From: Tanytarsus gracilentus
Taxonomy: Eukaryota > Arthropoda > Insecta > Diptera > Chironomidae
Length of the DNA: 64,000 nt
Assembly: GCA_038502055.1 (NCBI GenBank)
Contig: JAXRKN010000041.1
Location: 3,329,501-3,393,500, forward strand
Direction of reading: 5' to 3'
Shown here: positions 25,101-38,800 of the stretch, piece by piece
Layout of the letters: the number at the start of each line of letters is the position of its first letter
Position numbering within the stretch: position 1 is the first letter of the stretch
The notes under the pieces: generated by a model
Seen by the model: the letters and a program-made list of their open reading frames with translations, nothing else
Told to the model about the DNA's origin: nothing
Database searches by the model: none
Program-made: the position numbers and the translations under genes

Positions 25101-26467
25101 CCTCGTTAAGTTTATCTTTTTGGATGTGATATTTTTTGCGTCTTCTGTTTGTGAAAGTTTTTTAAGAGCTTCGAAAAAAAAGTTTTTTTCCTGCAAGTCG
25201 AGCAATTACTCGTTGATTGTTTGTTGAATGCATTTTTTAACTGACGCTGCCAAGCAAATACAATTTTTTTTGCTGGATTCAATTTTCACTAGTCAACATT
25301 GATTTAAGCTCCGAGTTTCAGGATTAATTCTCATGTTAATTGAGATTGTTGAACATTTTATGAGCATGAAATATTTTTTTATGCTGCTCTGCATAAATTT
25401 ATGAGTGCGCTCAGCAGCTTTTGTTAATGTACAAGTTGCTCATTCATTTTAAGCTCCTGCTTTTCCATTAAACGAAGTAAAAGGTGAGGGCTCTCGAGAA
25501 ATGAATAAATTAAAAATTGCAAGTTTTAAATCTATATAGAGATTTATGAAATAAGACCGGTCATTATTGAATAAAAATTTTAAGGGGCTAAATTTGTTAA
25601 AATTGCCAACCATTAAATTCTTGAATATTAAACTGAAGTTTTGAAATTGTTTTAGGAGCTTTTGAAGTTTGACCATGAGCCGGCATTTGAGTTGATAACT
25701 TTCTTGAAAATTTTAAACTTTTTAAAAAATTTAAATTTTATTTTTCAATTTAAAATTTCCGAAAAATTAAATGACCGCACCTTGATGAACCTTGAAAGTT
25801 TTCATGAAAGCCCTTTATAAACTTGTAATTTGACCACTCATCAATTTCAAATTTTCTCTTTTTCTTCCAAAACATTTCAAGCTCTTTGAGACTTATTTTT
25901 ACTGAAACTTCTTGATGCCGCTAAATTAAGTTAGTCGTCCTTCTGTGAAAAATTTCTCGGCCCGAAAAATTAAATTTTTTCATGGAATTTTAATGAAGGA
26001 AAGTTTTAATTAAAATTTATCGATCAGCAATAAAATTGATGAATTTCTCTTAGCATTCCTGTGATGTTCATTCTATGCATTTTAGTGAGTCTCTTTTATA
26101 AAATCTCGCTCTTGTTTTGTGTCATGTCTGTAATTAATAACGATCAAAAGAATTTTTTCTATACAGTTTTTTTTTCTCTCGTCGGAGGAAATTCGATTCT
26201 TTCTTTGGCTTATGTGTACGATATATTTTATTATTCACAATATCCCCATCTATTCTTCTCTTCTTTTTTTATCAATAAGGCGGTGCCAAAAGAATATTTT
26301 TTTTGGGGGGTGACAAAAAAATTTATTAGAGACAAACATCACCGTGGCGTTTGTCTAAGTGAAACGAAACTCATTGACTCGCCGACGTTGGCGGTGTTTC
26401 GCGCTTCTCTTTATCATCGTCACAACCAATGCCTACATTCCCACCGTACACCACAGGCTTTTGATAA
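22160..26467. other. Stretch between tRNA gene and 3' end of the eva-1 gene
   Basis: Very AT-rich. It contains two long A-rich tracts (23220-23242 and 23507-23552). No exon-like sequence is recognised; part of the right end may be 3' UTR of the eva-1-like gene. Confidence 0.5.
23507..23552. repeat. Poly(A) / (AAAAT)n low-complexity tract
   Basis: A run of about 19 A followed by AAAAT/AAAATA units. A second long A run is found 290 bp upstream (around 23226-23241). Confidence 0.9.
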
Positions 26468-26473
26468 TTTATT
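26468..26473 (-). promoter_or_regulatory. Candidate poly(A) signal of the eva-1-like gene
   Basis: AATAAA on the minus strand (TTTATT on plus), about 57 bp after the stop codon. Further candidates lie at 26322-26327 and 26227-26232, so the 3' UTR length is not fixed. Confidence 0.4.
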
Positions 26474-26529
26474 GATTGTTTCAGGATTGATGTCGGCACA
26501 ACGGGAGACGGTAGCGGGCTCATTTGTTG

Positions 26530-26822
26530 TCATCCATAGAAATACTGCTGATGCTGTGATGTGTTGATGGCCATTGTTGGATTTCGATTGTAGAAGCTGC
26601 CCGTGTTAGCCATGCTTGTTGCCATACTAGTCGGAGGTAGCGTCTCCACCAAACCGCTTTGTGTCGATCGCCTTATTGTGTGATGTCCCATTATTGAGCC
26701 ACTCATGAATGACGGCGACGGAATGACGCTAACTAGGGCACTACTGTCATTTGGATTTCTATTTACACCTAAATGTGGCTGTTGCTGCGGCTGTCGTGGT
26801 AACGTTCGGAATTGTAAATTTG
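26530..26822 (-). CDS. eva-1: eva-1 exon 9: C-terminal end and stop
   Basis: Residues 545-641 and a TGA stop at 26532-26530. Begins NLQFRTLPRQPQQQPHLGVN, then NPNDSSALVSVIPS, and ends HQQYFYG. The acceptor AAACAG gives two bases that complete Ala545 with the single base left by exon 8. A 168-codon frame on the plus strand here is its antisense shadow. Confidence 0.88.
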
Positions 26823-29800
26823 CTGTTTTTTATGACAGAATGAGAGAGATACAGAAAAAAGGATTAATGAAGATCTATTGTGAATAAGAAATTCAATTAT
26901 GGTGCTTCCTACACTGTCGAGTGCGATGATGTGGAAATAGAAATGTTCTTCACTTGAAGACTTTTTTTCATTTTGGCTACGGAAATATCTCTCTCATTCG
27001 AGAGAGTGGGGGAAATACTCGCAAATCATCCTAAATCATTAATTTTCATATTTATTGGCTTGTTTGTGCCTGTAGGTTGCAGGCAACGACGCTTCTTTTA
27101 CCCTCTCCAACAATCACAAATCATTGTTGCCACCGACAGTCAGGCATGTTTGAAAACACCGAAAAAAATTAAAGCATATTTTTTGCTCTCGCGAGCAAAA
27201 GAGAAATAAAAAAGTTAAGTGAAAGAGATTCCAAGTCGCAGCGAAAGTCGTAAAACAAAGAATGGCTTTGAGTAAAAATGTAAAATTGCCACAGTATGCG
27301 CGACACCGTGTTATAAGAGTGCCTTGTGATTAAATTTCATTTTTATGAAAGCGAGGTAGAAGAAAAATAAATTTTTTGATGCGAGTCGACGGTTGAGATT
27401 TTCATGAGCGCGATTTTTTTAAGGTGATTTTGCAGATTTTTAGAGGAAATTGCGTGTACGAGGGTGGAAATATGAGATTTGACTCGAGGCCTGTTTGCCA
27501 AGGTATTTGCTGAGTTAATTAGAATTTTAATTTAGTATGTGGAGAATTAATTAATTTTGAAAGCTTCTTAAGCATAATTGAAAATTTATGAAGTTTATTC
27601 AACCGAACTTTAAACAAAGCTCAATATTAAAGTTTACAACATTTTCACAAAGCTTTACAATATTTTTTTAAATCTGTTTTAAAACGTTTGTTAGACTTTA
27701 AAAGCTTTTAAATAAATCAATGTCAGCTCTTAAACTAGCTTTAAATGTTTTAAAAAATTTAAAACTTAAAAATAATTCTAAAGCTTTTGAAAGCTCAGAA
27801 TGAACTTTTAAAAAGACTGTAAATCAAAATTTACAACCACTTTAAAAAGCTTCACAATAAAAATTTTAAGCTTTTGTACAATATTTATTTAATTTTCAAG
27901 GCTTTTTAATTTAAAGTTTGATCAAGCTTTAAAGTTCAGTAATAATTCAAAAGCTCAAAAAACTCTCATCCTTTCCACTTCTTTAAAATAATAGACAGTC
28001 TCAGCTTCTCATTTTTCTCTCGCATCGTGGCGAACCCGCAAGGAATAAAAATGAATTATTGTTTACCGCGCTTATTTCATAACTTTTATTTTTCAGAAGC
28101 GAGCGAGATGAATAAATTTTTCACTTTAATTAAAATCATATTTTTGAGGAATTTCTCTTTTTTAATTCATTTTGTGCCTACGGAGATGACGATAAGGAAT
28201 TTTTCACTCGCGAAAAAGGCGGTAAAGTAGAAGGATGAATGCCACAAGGCTTAATGAATATTAATTTGATTTGATTACTGCTAATAAAAACGGAAATTTT
28301 GCCCCTTCACGCTTGTCCGAAAGCATAAAAATATTTTGTTAATCTTAATTCCGCTCAACCATCGTGTAAAAAAAGAGAGAGCAAACCCTCTTAAGTCCTC
28401 ATTGCGAGCAGAAAAAAAGGAACATTAAATTATTCACGGTCTTACCTAAATTGGATGGCGATTGAGCTAATATTGATGGATTGTTATTTAATCCACTCGA
28501 TCCTATTAAAATTGATGAAGGCTGTGGGCCGATTGCGATGGACTGGTTTGGTCTGATCAGCAAACCTGCTGAACTTGTCGGCACAATACTAACGTATGGC
28601 GCGAGTGGTGCCATGGGCGATGAATACGTGTTGAACGACGATTTCTGAAATGAATATCAAAGTGTGTCAGAATGGCATCGCTTTGAAGAGGATAGGGAAA
28701 AAAATTGGATATCGAGGGATGAATGATGCAAACGAGCGAGATGATGAAAGCATTTATCATCTTTTTTGCCTCGTCCTTGTCATCGTTGCTCGTTACTGTC
28801 GTACATGAAAAATTGCATAAACAAAGCTTTGATGGAAATGACAGCCAAGGGAGTGAAAAATTACCAAAAGTTGGAGATTTTTGTGGGAAATTCTCTTAAA
28901 CACCAAAATGACCTTAAATGCTCCCGGCACACTAAAAGATAGCACAAACACTCACCTCACTCTTTATTGGCATATTGGAAATGGCAATTGGTGTCGTCAG
29001 ATCAATATCTCCACCCTCAACCTCCGAAATGTTGTCGCCAGAGAAGCCCTTGGTAATTGTCGTCTCACCTGTACTTGATTTATGAAATTTCGGTTCATCT
29101 TTGGCACGATCTTGGCCCTCGTCACGATTCTTTTGAATAATAATTCGTCCGGTGATGATTATTAAGCAAAGCAGCACGCCCACAGTCACGCTGATAATGA
29201 GATACAAATAATATCTCTCGTGATGTTCTGAAAAATAAAAGAAATTGAAAAAAAATTCACCAGTGAAGTTTATTCATGCATAAGTTCGTGAGGCAAAAAG
29301 TCATTCATGTCGATAATAAACTTTAAAAAACTTTCTCGTTCATCTTTCAGCGCGGCGTCGAGGAGACAAAGTTTTCGGCAAGTCCTTTCGCGTCTGTGAC
29401 TTTCAGTGTTTCCTTTATTCTGTAATAACTAAAGAACCCAAAAAGTCTCGAAGGGAGTTGAAGAAAAATTTTAAAGCTTTCTTCAGAATTTTGAGTTTAA
29501 TTAGTTTTTTATTAGAAACTAAAAGTTGAAGTTTAATTAAGTCAGTTAATTAAAAATTATTTCAAAAATTTTCTTTAAAATTTTTCATGTTGAAATTCAT
29601 TTTGATGAACAGCCTGAAATTTACATGCGAACCCTCTTCAAATAACTTTTTTATTCCCAAGTCTTATCTCAGGTCAAACATGGTTATTTTCATCATCATT
29701 TCCCTAACTCACTTCCTCAAGAGATCTAAGGATGTCCATAAGATGAGAATTACTCTATTATAGGCACACAGCAGAAGTGTGTATCCTATTAGCCTGCGAA

Positions 29801-32800
29801 AATTACATTGTTGAAAAAGTTTTTGCTCTCTCGTTTGCATACAAAAAACGTTCGAGTAAAATTTCGTTTTAAAACAAAAAATTTTCTTCAGAATGTTGTC
29901 TCCTGCACTTTGATGTGTTTTTTTCCTTCCGACATAACTTTTAACATCATGGGCTCTTGAGGAAGAATTGTTATAGATCTCTTTTTTCTTCCGTTGTTGC
30001 TTAGTCAAAGTCTTTAGTATGGATGTCATACAACTTCTTATAACTCGCTTATGATTCTTGACAAGCGTTCATTCTGAATCGTGGCGCATGTAAGAGAGCA
30101 TCTCATAAAATTTCCTTCGTAATTTATATTACATTTGCCTTTATTATCTCAATCCCCTCCTTGCTGTCTCCTTTTTATTTCTCAACAATTTATGCCTTTT
30201 TCACACCACGGGTAAAGTATATACAATTTATTTATGTGGAAATTGCGGGAAAAAAGAAAGAAAATAAAATAAAATACAAAGGCGTTTATAGGCGTCACTC
30301 CAAGGTACACATATATTCACTTTTTGCATAATTTTATTTGCAAACACAGCATCATTTCCTCTCATAGAAATTTAATTCCATTTCTTCGCCAAAGGGGAGT
30401 TGTGAGAGTCATAAAAGTGGGGAGGGGAAAAATGGCTTCGGCAAATAAAGTATAAAAGTTGTTGTTGTTTGAGGGCAAAAAAAAGAAGAAAAAAGGAATG
30501 GTAACATTTTATTTTAAGCGTAGGATTTAACTGGAGGATATAATAAAAAGTTCTTAAGAACGAACCAAAGATCGTGGGATGTTTGATATTGCATAAAGAG
30601 AAGGTGAATGACACTTTTGAGAATGTTATTGTCAAACCCTCGTCGTGGTGCAAGAGGTTAGTAAAACTTTTAGAAAAATAAACTTTAGTTTTAAATAAAA
30701 TTTTGATCTAGATCCATTAAAAATTTATTTTGAATTCTAAAGTTAGTTTTACACATAAATTTTTAATCTCAGATTAATTTTAAATCTTATTTTTTTAATT
30801 TTAAATCCTTCACTTTAAAAACATTTTAAATAAAATTAAAGTGTTTTTCCCCTGAAAAACATTCAAATAACTTTCAAAACTCATTCACCATCTGACCGCA
30901 CTCACTTGAGACTCAATAAAGTATCAAGTGCAAGGGATGACACATAGCTGAAATAATTTCCAAAGACAACAAATGCAAATATGTGTGTTTAGGATCAAAA
31001 TCGATTTTAATGTCATTCGCCACAATGAAAATCAAAACTCTATGGTTAGAGATCATGTTGATTGTGTAAACTCTTCTCACATCATCATTGTCAACAGCTC
31101 CCATGAGGGAATTGGGCGAGAAGATAAAAACACGGAGAGGTGCTTCGTTTAACTTTCATTGTCATCCCAAAACAAAAAGGAGAAGGGAAAAAAGCAAAAG
31201 AAATCTTTCTCAACAAGGGTTTGAAATCGTTGGCAACGGCGACAGTAAAATATTTTTTACGACGCTTTAAAGAGGTTTCTTCTTGTTCATTCTACTCGTG
31301 AATAAATATTGAGCTTTCCTTTTTTATGAGGTTTACGTCAAGGAGCGAGCAAAAAGCAGTCGAGACATTTCGAGTTAATTTTGTGGAAAATTTTTCATTC
31401 GTAAAAATTTTTTTTACTGCACTCGTTAAATGATGTTTTGTAATTACGAAAAGCGAGTCGAGTTAAGGAAATGAATTTAAGAATTAATTAAATCATTGAG
31501 GCTTTTGATGAAGTTAATTGTTTAAATGCTAATTGATTCACTGATGGAGGGGGTAAAATTAAATCAAATGAGCGTCAGCAGGATGAGAGCTATAAATTAT
31601 ATTTCTTCACTTCCGATGAACTCAACAGAACCATAAATCGTTTTGTGCTGATTTTTTTAGTGCAAATTTTCACGCAAGGACAATCTCACGTGTGACTCAG
31701 TAATTTACACCGTTTTAATAAAAAAAATCTCTTTTCCTCCATTTTATATACGCTTTCACTTTATGGTTGCGAAAATAAATTTTAATTACCAAGGAAAAAT
31801 GCTCGTGTGGGCAATATGCAAAAGCAAAAACGTACGAACGTTTGTTAATTAAAATGAATGTTCAACTTTGAGATTTTGACCACCTTTGTTCAGAGTGGCG
31901 GAAAAAATGCTGCACTTTTTCCGCTACATTTCCATGAGAAGTTTTTATTCGGAGTCAGTTTTTATACGAAATTAAGCAGATATGTAATTTAATAAAAAAA
32001 CACAAAGGGAAAAGTATTAATTTACATTTTTTAAACTCAGCAAAAAAAAATTTATTTAAAATTTCATTCACAAAAATTAATTCATAAATCCGCTTAAAAA
32101 GTTTAAACATTGTAAAACGATAATCAGATTACGACCATTGATAAATGTTATAAAATATTGAGAAAAAAAACTCCATTAATTTTTTATTCATAACTCTTTT
32201 TTTGATTGGCACAATAATCATTAATCAGCTTAAAAGTGTCACCTCAGCATGTCATATTATTGGCTGATATACATTGAATTTAAACTCAATAGAAATTCAT
32301 TACGACATGCGATGCTGGAGACCATAAATTGTCGATAAGTTTACGCTCTTTGCATGCAAGTGTAAACGTCGCCTTTCGTATGGTTTAATGTGTGATATAA
32401 AATTCATCGTGTGTCGATGAACATAAACAACATCGCAACGATGGAGGCGGAGAAGTTTGTGGATGAAATGCGGAAAAGCGGCTTAACATGAAAGGCTTCG
32501 GATATTTTGTGGATACAATGAATATTATCATCAGCATAAATAGTCATCCGTTGAAACACATAATCATGTTGTAATAAATATATAAAATACTCTTCGACAT
32601 TCAATCGATATTTTGCTAAAATAGAATTTTGAACGTTTAATGGTCATCTGTCTCATAATCTTATTCAAAAATTTATGCTCAACCTAATTTTTTAAACCTT
32701 GAGTTGCAATTTTAAATATTTTTTATAGTTTGACATTTTATTGAAATTATTGAACGTTTCGAAAAATTTCTCTTCAGATTTCCCTTGAGAGAAAATGTTT

Positions 32801-35800
32801 TCGATGAAAAATTACTTTAAATTCCTGCGGTTAAGTGGATGAAAAAATTGAGTATGCAAAGGAAGAGAACACAAGCATTTTTATCAACCTACTCTTATAA
32901 ATAAATTTTAAACTTTTTTCAAGCATCATTTAAGAATTTCCCCCACTCTGATGTTATGACATAAGAAAAAGGATGTTTTCCTCTTCAATGAATATTTTCG
33001 ACAGCCACATTGATCAATGCTTTTTAAACCATTTCTCTAGAGAAAATTTTTTAAGTGCCGTTCAATCACAGATTACAAATCGGTGTTTTTTGCACACTTT
33101 TTGATTCCCCATAAAACTTTTTAAATCACATTTTTTTATTCAAATTGTTTTCAGGGAAAATTTATCTTCATATGGTGTTTATTAAATTAAAATAAAAGAT
33201 TAAAGATGAGTTAAATATTATGTGCAGAGAAAATTAAATAATAAATCCATTCAGATTTCGTGAGTCTCATCTTGATTTTTTTAACTCCCACATCAGCGCG
33301 GAAGATTTAAGAGCGAGAAAATTAAATTCAATTTTTTAAAAACGAGAAAAAATCATAGAAAGTGACTGCTCACATTTAGAGCCTTAATTAGCATCGCTTT
33401 ATCATTCGCCCCTTTTTTCAACTTCCTCTGCCTTTCCATCATTGACTTCTCGAAAGTCATGTACCGAGAAAAGTTTCGCTTTCCTTCCTCTTCACGTCGC
33501 TTTCTCAATCATTTATCTTTTCAACTGCTGTCGTTTTGCTTTCGCTCATATTCCATTGCATAATTGATAATCACAGCCGAATGGACTTGCAAAAGTTCGT
33601 TGAGGCTCTTTTTGGCGCTGATATGAGAACGAGTGAAAAAAGACTTTCATAATTGTCAGCAAATGCTTTCATACAAAGTTTCTCATGGAAAAATAAATGA
33701 CGCAAAAGTTGTCATCCCTCATCAGACATAAAATAATTTTTTTTCGCTCTCTTTGTGAACCTTTTGAAGATGTAATCGACCGTGATTATTCATTTCACTT
33801 GTCGGATGTTTTTCCTCTCTCTCATTCGCTTGTGCTATGGATATTGAATATCAGATAAAGTTAGCGATTGAATTGAATTAAGGTAAGAATATATGTTCAA
33901 TTTGAGTTCATTGGACTGCGAACGGTTAGGATGGAAATGCTCTGATAATTCAAAATCAATGTCGTGAAATGACTATAAAAAATTTAATTTAATAATTTAT
34001 AGAAAAATGTTCCGTTTTTATATGTTGAAAGTGTATGAGCTTTAAGAGATTTTAAGTTTTCACCTAAAATAATTTCTAACTTAAATCAACAAAAAAAGAA
34101 ATAAAAAAATTATTTTTATTTAAGCATTAAAAGCGTGAATTTTCACCGCTCCGTCTGGAATTTAAATAATGAAAGCCACGAATGAGATTTTAAATATAAT
34201 TTTACGACATTCCGTGTCATCTTCACATTTCAACTCGACTGAGTGCAATCTTGCGGATAAAAACTGTGGATCACGTACACTCAACCCCACTCTCGCTCGG
34301 TGATTCGTGTCTGAGTACACAAACAATCATTGTGTATGACGTTGCTGAAGGAAAAATAAATTCTCACATTATTATGAAAAATCGCTCGAATTGCAATAAC
34401 TTTTTTCCGTTGTCCAAAATCTTTCCAAGGAAGAACGGAGCGCATCCGAGTAATAAAATTTCCCCTCCCAATCTTATCAAAAACAAATTCATAATTTTAT
34501 TTGAAGTCTGGGACTAATTTTTATATGGAGCGCATGGCAAGCGGCCAAACGCAATGGAGTTTTTTTGTTTGTGGCTCATCAAATGCTGCTTCCCACGAGC
34601 TCAACTTGAAAGGAATTAAAGGAGATTATGATAATGCATTGTGGCGAAAGTTTTTGAGTAAAAATTTATTTAAATATTTTCTCCAAAAACAATTTTTGAT
34701 TAGTTTGTCAAAATTTGAAATTTCCAATCATCTTAAGTGATGGTTCGAAAATTGAAACGCAATATGCTAATACAAGTATATCCTGAAATTTCAAATTCAC
34801 TTCCTCACAATTTAACCTCAATTTCAGACGTCAAGTGCCTGAAATTCTCAGGAGTGAAATATTTTTTAATAAATTACTTTAACCTTTCAAATTGTTTAGA
34901 GAGTATTATAAAAATTTCATTATTAAAATTGGCGATCGCAAAATGAATTTTTTATTTATTTCTTTTACTTCGTCTTGGTGAATTTTATAAATTTCTATGT
35001 GTGGAAAATTTTTAAGTTCTCACTCCTTGATCTATGAAAACCCTCAAAAAAATGAAAATCATTTAAATTTCAAGTGCGATCCTTGTTTTGACAAAACCAC
35101 TTTCCTGATAAAATTTCACTCAAAAAAAGTGCTCGACACTTTTGGAAGAAATATTTTTTTGAATAATTTTTGGGGTTTATGTGTGTCATGCACAAAAGAA
35201 TGTGCTGAGTTCACCAGCATAGATTTAAATTTTTCTCTCTCGTTGTCGAACATTTCTGCTGTCACTCACAAAAGAATCGTCATTGTTGAGTGGAGTGAGT
35301 TGAATAATAATAGTCGGAGGGTGTGAAAATGATGAAAAAAACGTATTGTGTGGACACATCGAGTTTTTCTTTCTCTTCAACATGAAAAATGAAATTATTC
35401 AATTATAATCTGCCGTCATAGAGAAAAAAATGTGACATTGAACCCTTTCTGCATAGAAATGGTATTTGATGGATTTCCTTGATGTCCTTTTTACGAACAA
35501 ATCTCACTCTAAAGTCACCTTAAGTTGCCATCAGCAGAAGCAAGAGAGAAGAAATTTATGTAAAGCTTTCAAATTGAACCATAAGCGAGTGGATGACAAT
35601 GTTGAGAGCAAAAAATGTATTTTTTACTTAAGAGGGACTTTTTGCCTATCCTAAAATAATCATCCACAGCTCCGAGAGAGATGATAAAAAGACAAGAAAT
35701 ATTCATTGTCACACGCAATGTCGTCAGTCGAGAACGAGAGACCGGCGGCAACAAAAACAATAACATTGGGATTATTATTTCAAAGAGTTTCCACTCATAA

Positions 35801-38800
35801 CTTGATGCTGCCAGCAAAAGAAGTTTATTTACAGAAAGGCTTACGAAATTCGATGTATCTCGAATGAGACATCATAACCTCCTGCCCACATCACTTTGAC
35901 AACATAATTGCCTCGAAGAATTGAAATGAGATATGTCAGAAAAGAAGCGATGGTTATGATTGCGATACATTAATTTGGTATCATGTGTTGCAAATTATAG
36001 AGAACATTTTTCTAGTGATATTGTACAGAATTTTATTACACCTCACGTAACTAAGTCACTCTAAAATTTTAAAAAAGAATTCTCAACTCACCTTCGAGCA
36101 GAGACGAGTCATCTCGATTTCTCATCGGTGGACGTGGCGATGACGCTTGATGCGAGACAATGGCAGGTATTAAATCCGACGACCTGTCCTTTGCTAAATC
36201 ACCTTGAAGTTTCGGTTCCGGAGGGATTGCCTCGGGCTCTTTGAAAAATTGATCATCGTCATAAAGCTCATCGTGGTCATGATCTATGTCATTCTGTTGG
36301 GGTTCATCCGGTTCCGGTGGCGTGTCAAATCTGTCCTTTAACACCTTCTTCGGCACTGTCGAGAGGATGTGAAATTAATTAGATGAAAAATTTATCACTA
36401 ACAATATTTCGACTAGAAACTCACCACATGTGTAGACCACTTTGAGATACATTCTCGTTTCGGGTTTGCAGGGCTTACCAAATGTAGCACTATCTGCCGT
36501 AAGTGAACACTTCCTCTGGCCATGACAAATCTTCATTACAGTCTCGGTCGTATATGTGATGGGACATGCTGTAAAAATTAAATCATAAAATTTGCAGTTC
36601 ACAATACAAATTTCACGCCGCCGCATAACTCAACCGAAAAACCTCGGAAAGCGACAACGGCGGTGTTAATGAAATCATCATCATCATCAAAACTCACAAT
36701 CGTCCTTCGAAGTTTGCGATGGCTGTTGACATTGTAAGCTCTCATCGCCTGTTTTACCATAGGTTGCACCATAAATTGCTATCCTCGAGTATGGATTGCA
36801 CATCAGTTGAATCACATCGTTCTCGCATGCCACTTTACTCCGGAACTCATCTAAATAGGTGAGTGTGCATATTTTGGATAAAAGCATGATGAACAAATAA
36901 ATTTTGTTCGTGCATCAAAAAGAATTTGTGATGCATTCGAGTTACACAATGGCACGAGTGTCGATTGGAAATTGCAATTTGCACTTTATCTCTCGAAGTG
37001 CTAATAGTAATTTAATGAAGATGCTTTGACTGAGATTTCTATATTGAATTCATTTGGGAAGCTGAATAGAATTTTAATTAAAAATTAAGTTTGGATCCAT
37101 TAGAAAATTGAACTTCTTCGTTGCGGTGTAAAGTTTCAAAAAAGTTTGACTTTAATCTCAGGAAAGCAGGCAGGAAAGTTTTCTTATTTGAAAGCTTAAA
37201 TTTTAAAAGCTCTCAAAATTTTTATTTCTCTTCAAATGAGGGAAATTAAAAAATTTCTTTGACAAAGAAAAATTCAAAATATTCCCAGTTAATTTTTCAG
37301 CATTGCAGACAAAAAAAAATTAATTCAGACACCATAAACTTGCGTAAACGTATAACAATCATGCGTGGATGTCTCATTAGGGACGAAAGAAAATGCTTTC
37401 AATTTGCAATCTAATCATACTCATTGCGTGCCATTAAACCTCCGCAAAATTACTCTCTTTATGCTCGTGTGTGCTCAGCACTAGGTTCATCGAACACAAT
37501 GAGAATCATCTCATTAATTTCGGTATTTAATTACACTTTTGTGCTTTGCAAAGAGCTTTTCGAAAGTTTGATACTCACATGGACGACATTTGTATGAAAC
37601 TTCTACGAACTTCCTCACCGCAGGGCAGGGATCTACCATGAGTGACTTTTGTGATGCTATGAACTTGCAATGACGCTTCTTCTGACACGCTTCAACGACC
37701 GTCTGAAGTAATGCATACTGAAATGTAAACACAAGTTAGAAAATATATGAGAAAATTTTGTGATTTTGTGGCTTAAGATAAAGTTTTGCGAGAACGCTCC
37801 GCATTTCGATGTGAAATATAAAGACGATGTCAAACGAGCAATTTTAAGGGGTTAAAAGTTCTTCAAAGAGTGCAATGCGAGGTTGAGCATTCCAATTTTG
37901 ATTCACTATACGAACGCTTCAAGCAATTAAGAGTGACTATTGCACTCTGTGAAAATGTTTACTCAAATTTTGAAGCGAGAGATAAAATTCTCAAATTTAA
38001 GAGCAATTTTTAGAACGTCGACTGTAATTTTTAATATCAGAAATTCCAGAAAAAAACGGAAGGAACTTTATTTTTACTATTTCCACATATCAATGCGGGT
38101 GGCCGAATAAAATGATCTACATCAGCAATAACGAGAAGCATTTTGTCAAATATTTATTGAACAACGTTTGATAAATTGATTTATTACTTGGAGTGCACGT
38201 TTTTGGCTCCCTTTCCTGCTGTTTTGTTACATTTTTCACGAGCTATTAATTTTTTACAGTATGAAACAGTGCAAAATGCCATCATGCACTTGCAAATTAG
38301 TTTTCTGTCACGCAAATATTTTTGCTGTATTTAATTAAGTTGTGCAATGGCAGCAGGAGAGGAAAAAAGTTTTTTTCTAGCTCTGACTCTCGATGGTAAA
38401 TTTTTTAATTTTTATTTTGCATCTCGTTTGCTAAAAAAATGAAAATTTATGTGGAAAAATTCATTAATTGGGTCAGTGTAAGAGAAAAGTTTCTTCCGAG
38501 AATAGAAAATTAGTTCGTGTCGAGTGTTTCTGTTGAACTTTCATAACTTCGAGCTGCATTAAAAATTTAAAACTATGAGCAAACAATAGTCACCCCTTAC
38601 CATCTCGACTACTCTACCAAGAATTATCTCCGGTATGTTGAATAGTTTGACATTAACATCAACTTCAATTCATTGCTTAAAACAATTTGCTTTTAGCAAA
38701 TATTATTCGAGTTCTGTTTGGTCTTAAATGACCCTCAATGGAGACTAAATTAATTTTCATATTCAGTCGTAAAGTTTAAGAGCGGAAAATGTTCTACCGA

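Noticed and set aside
26061..26567. 168-codon open frame on the plus strand
   Set aside because: Its right end is the antisense of eva-1 exon 9, whose minus-strand reading is supported by splicing phase and continuity with exon 8.
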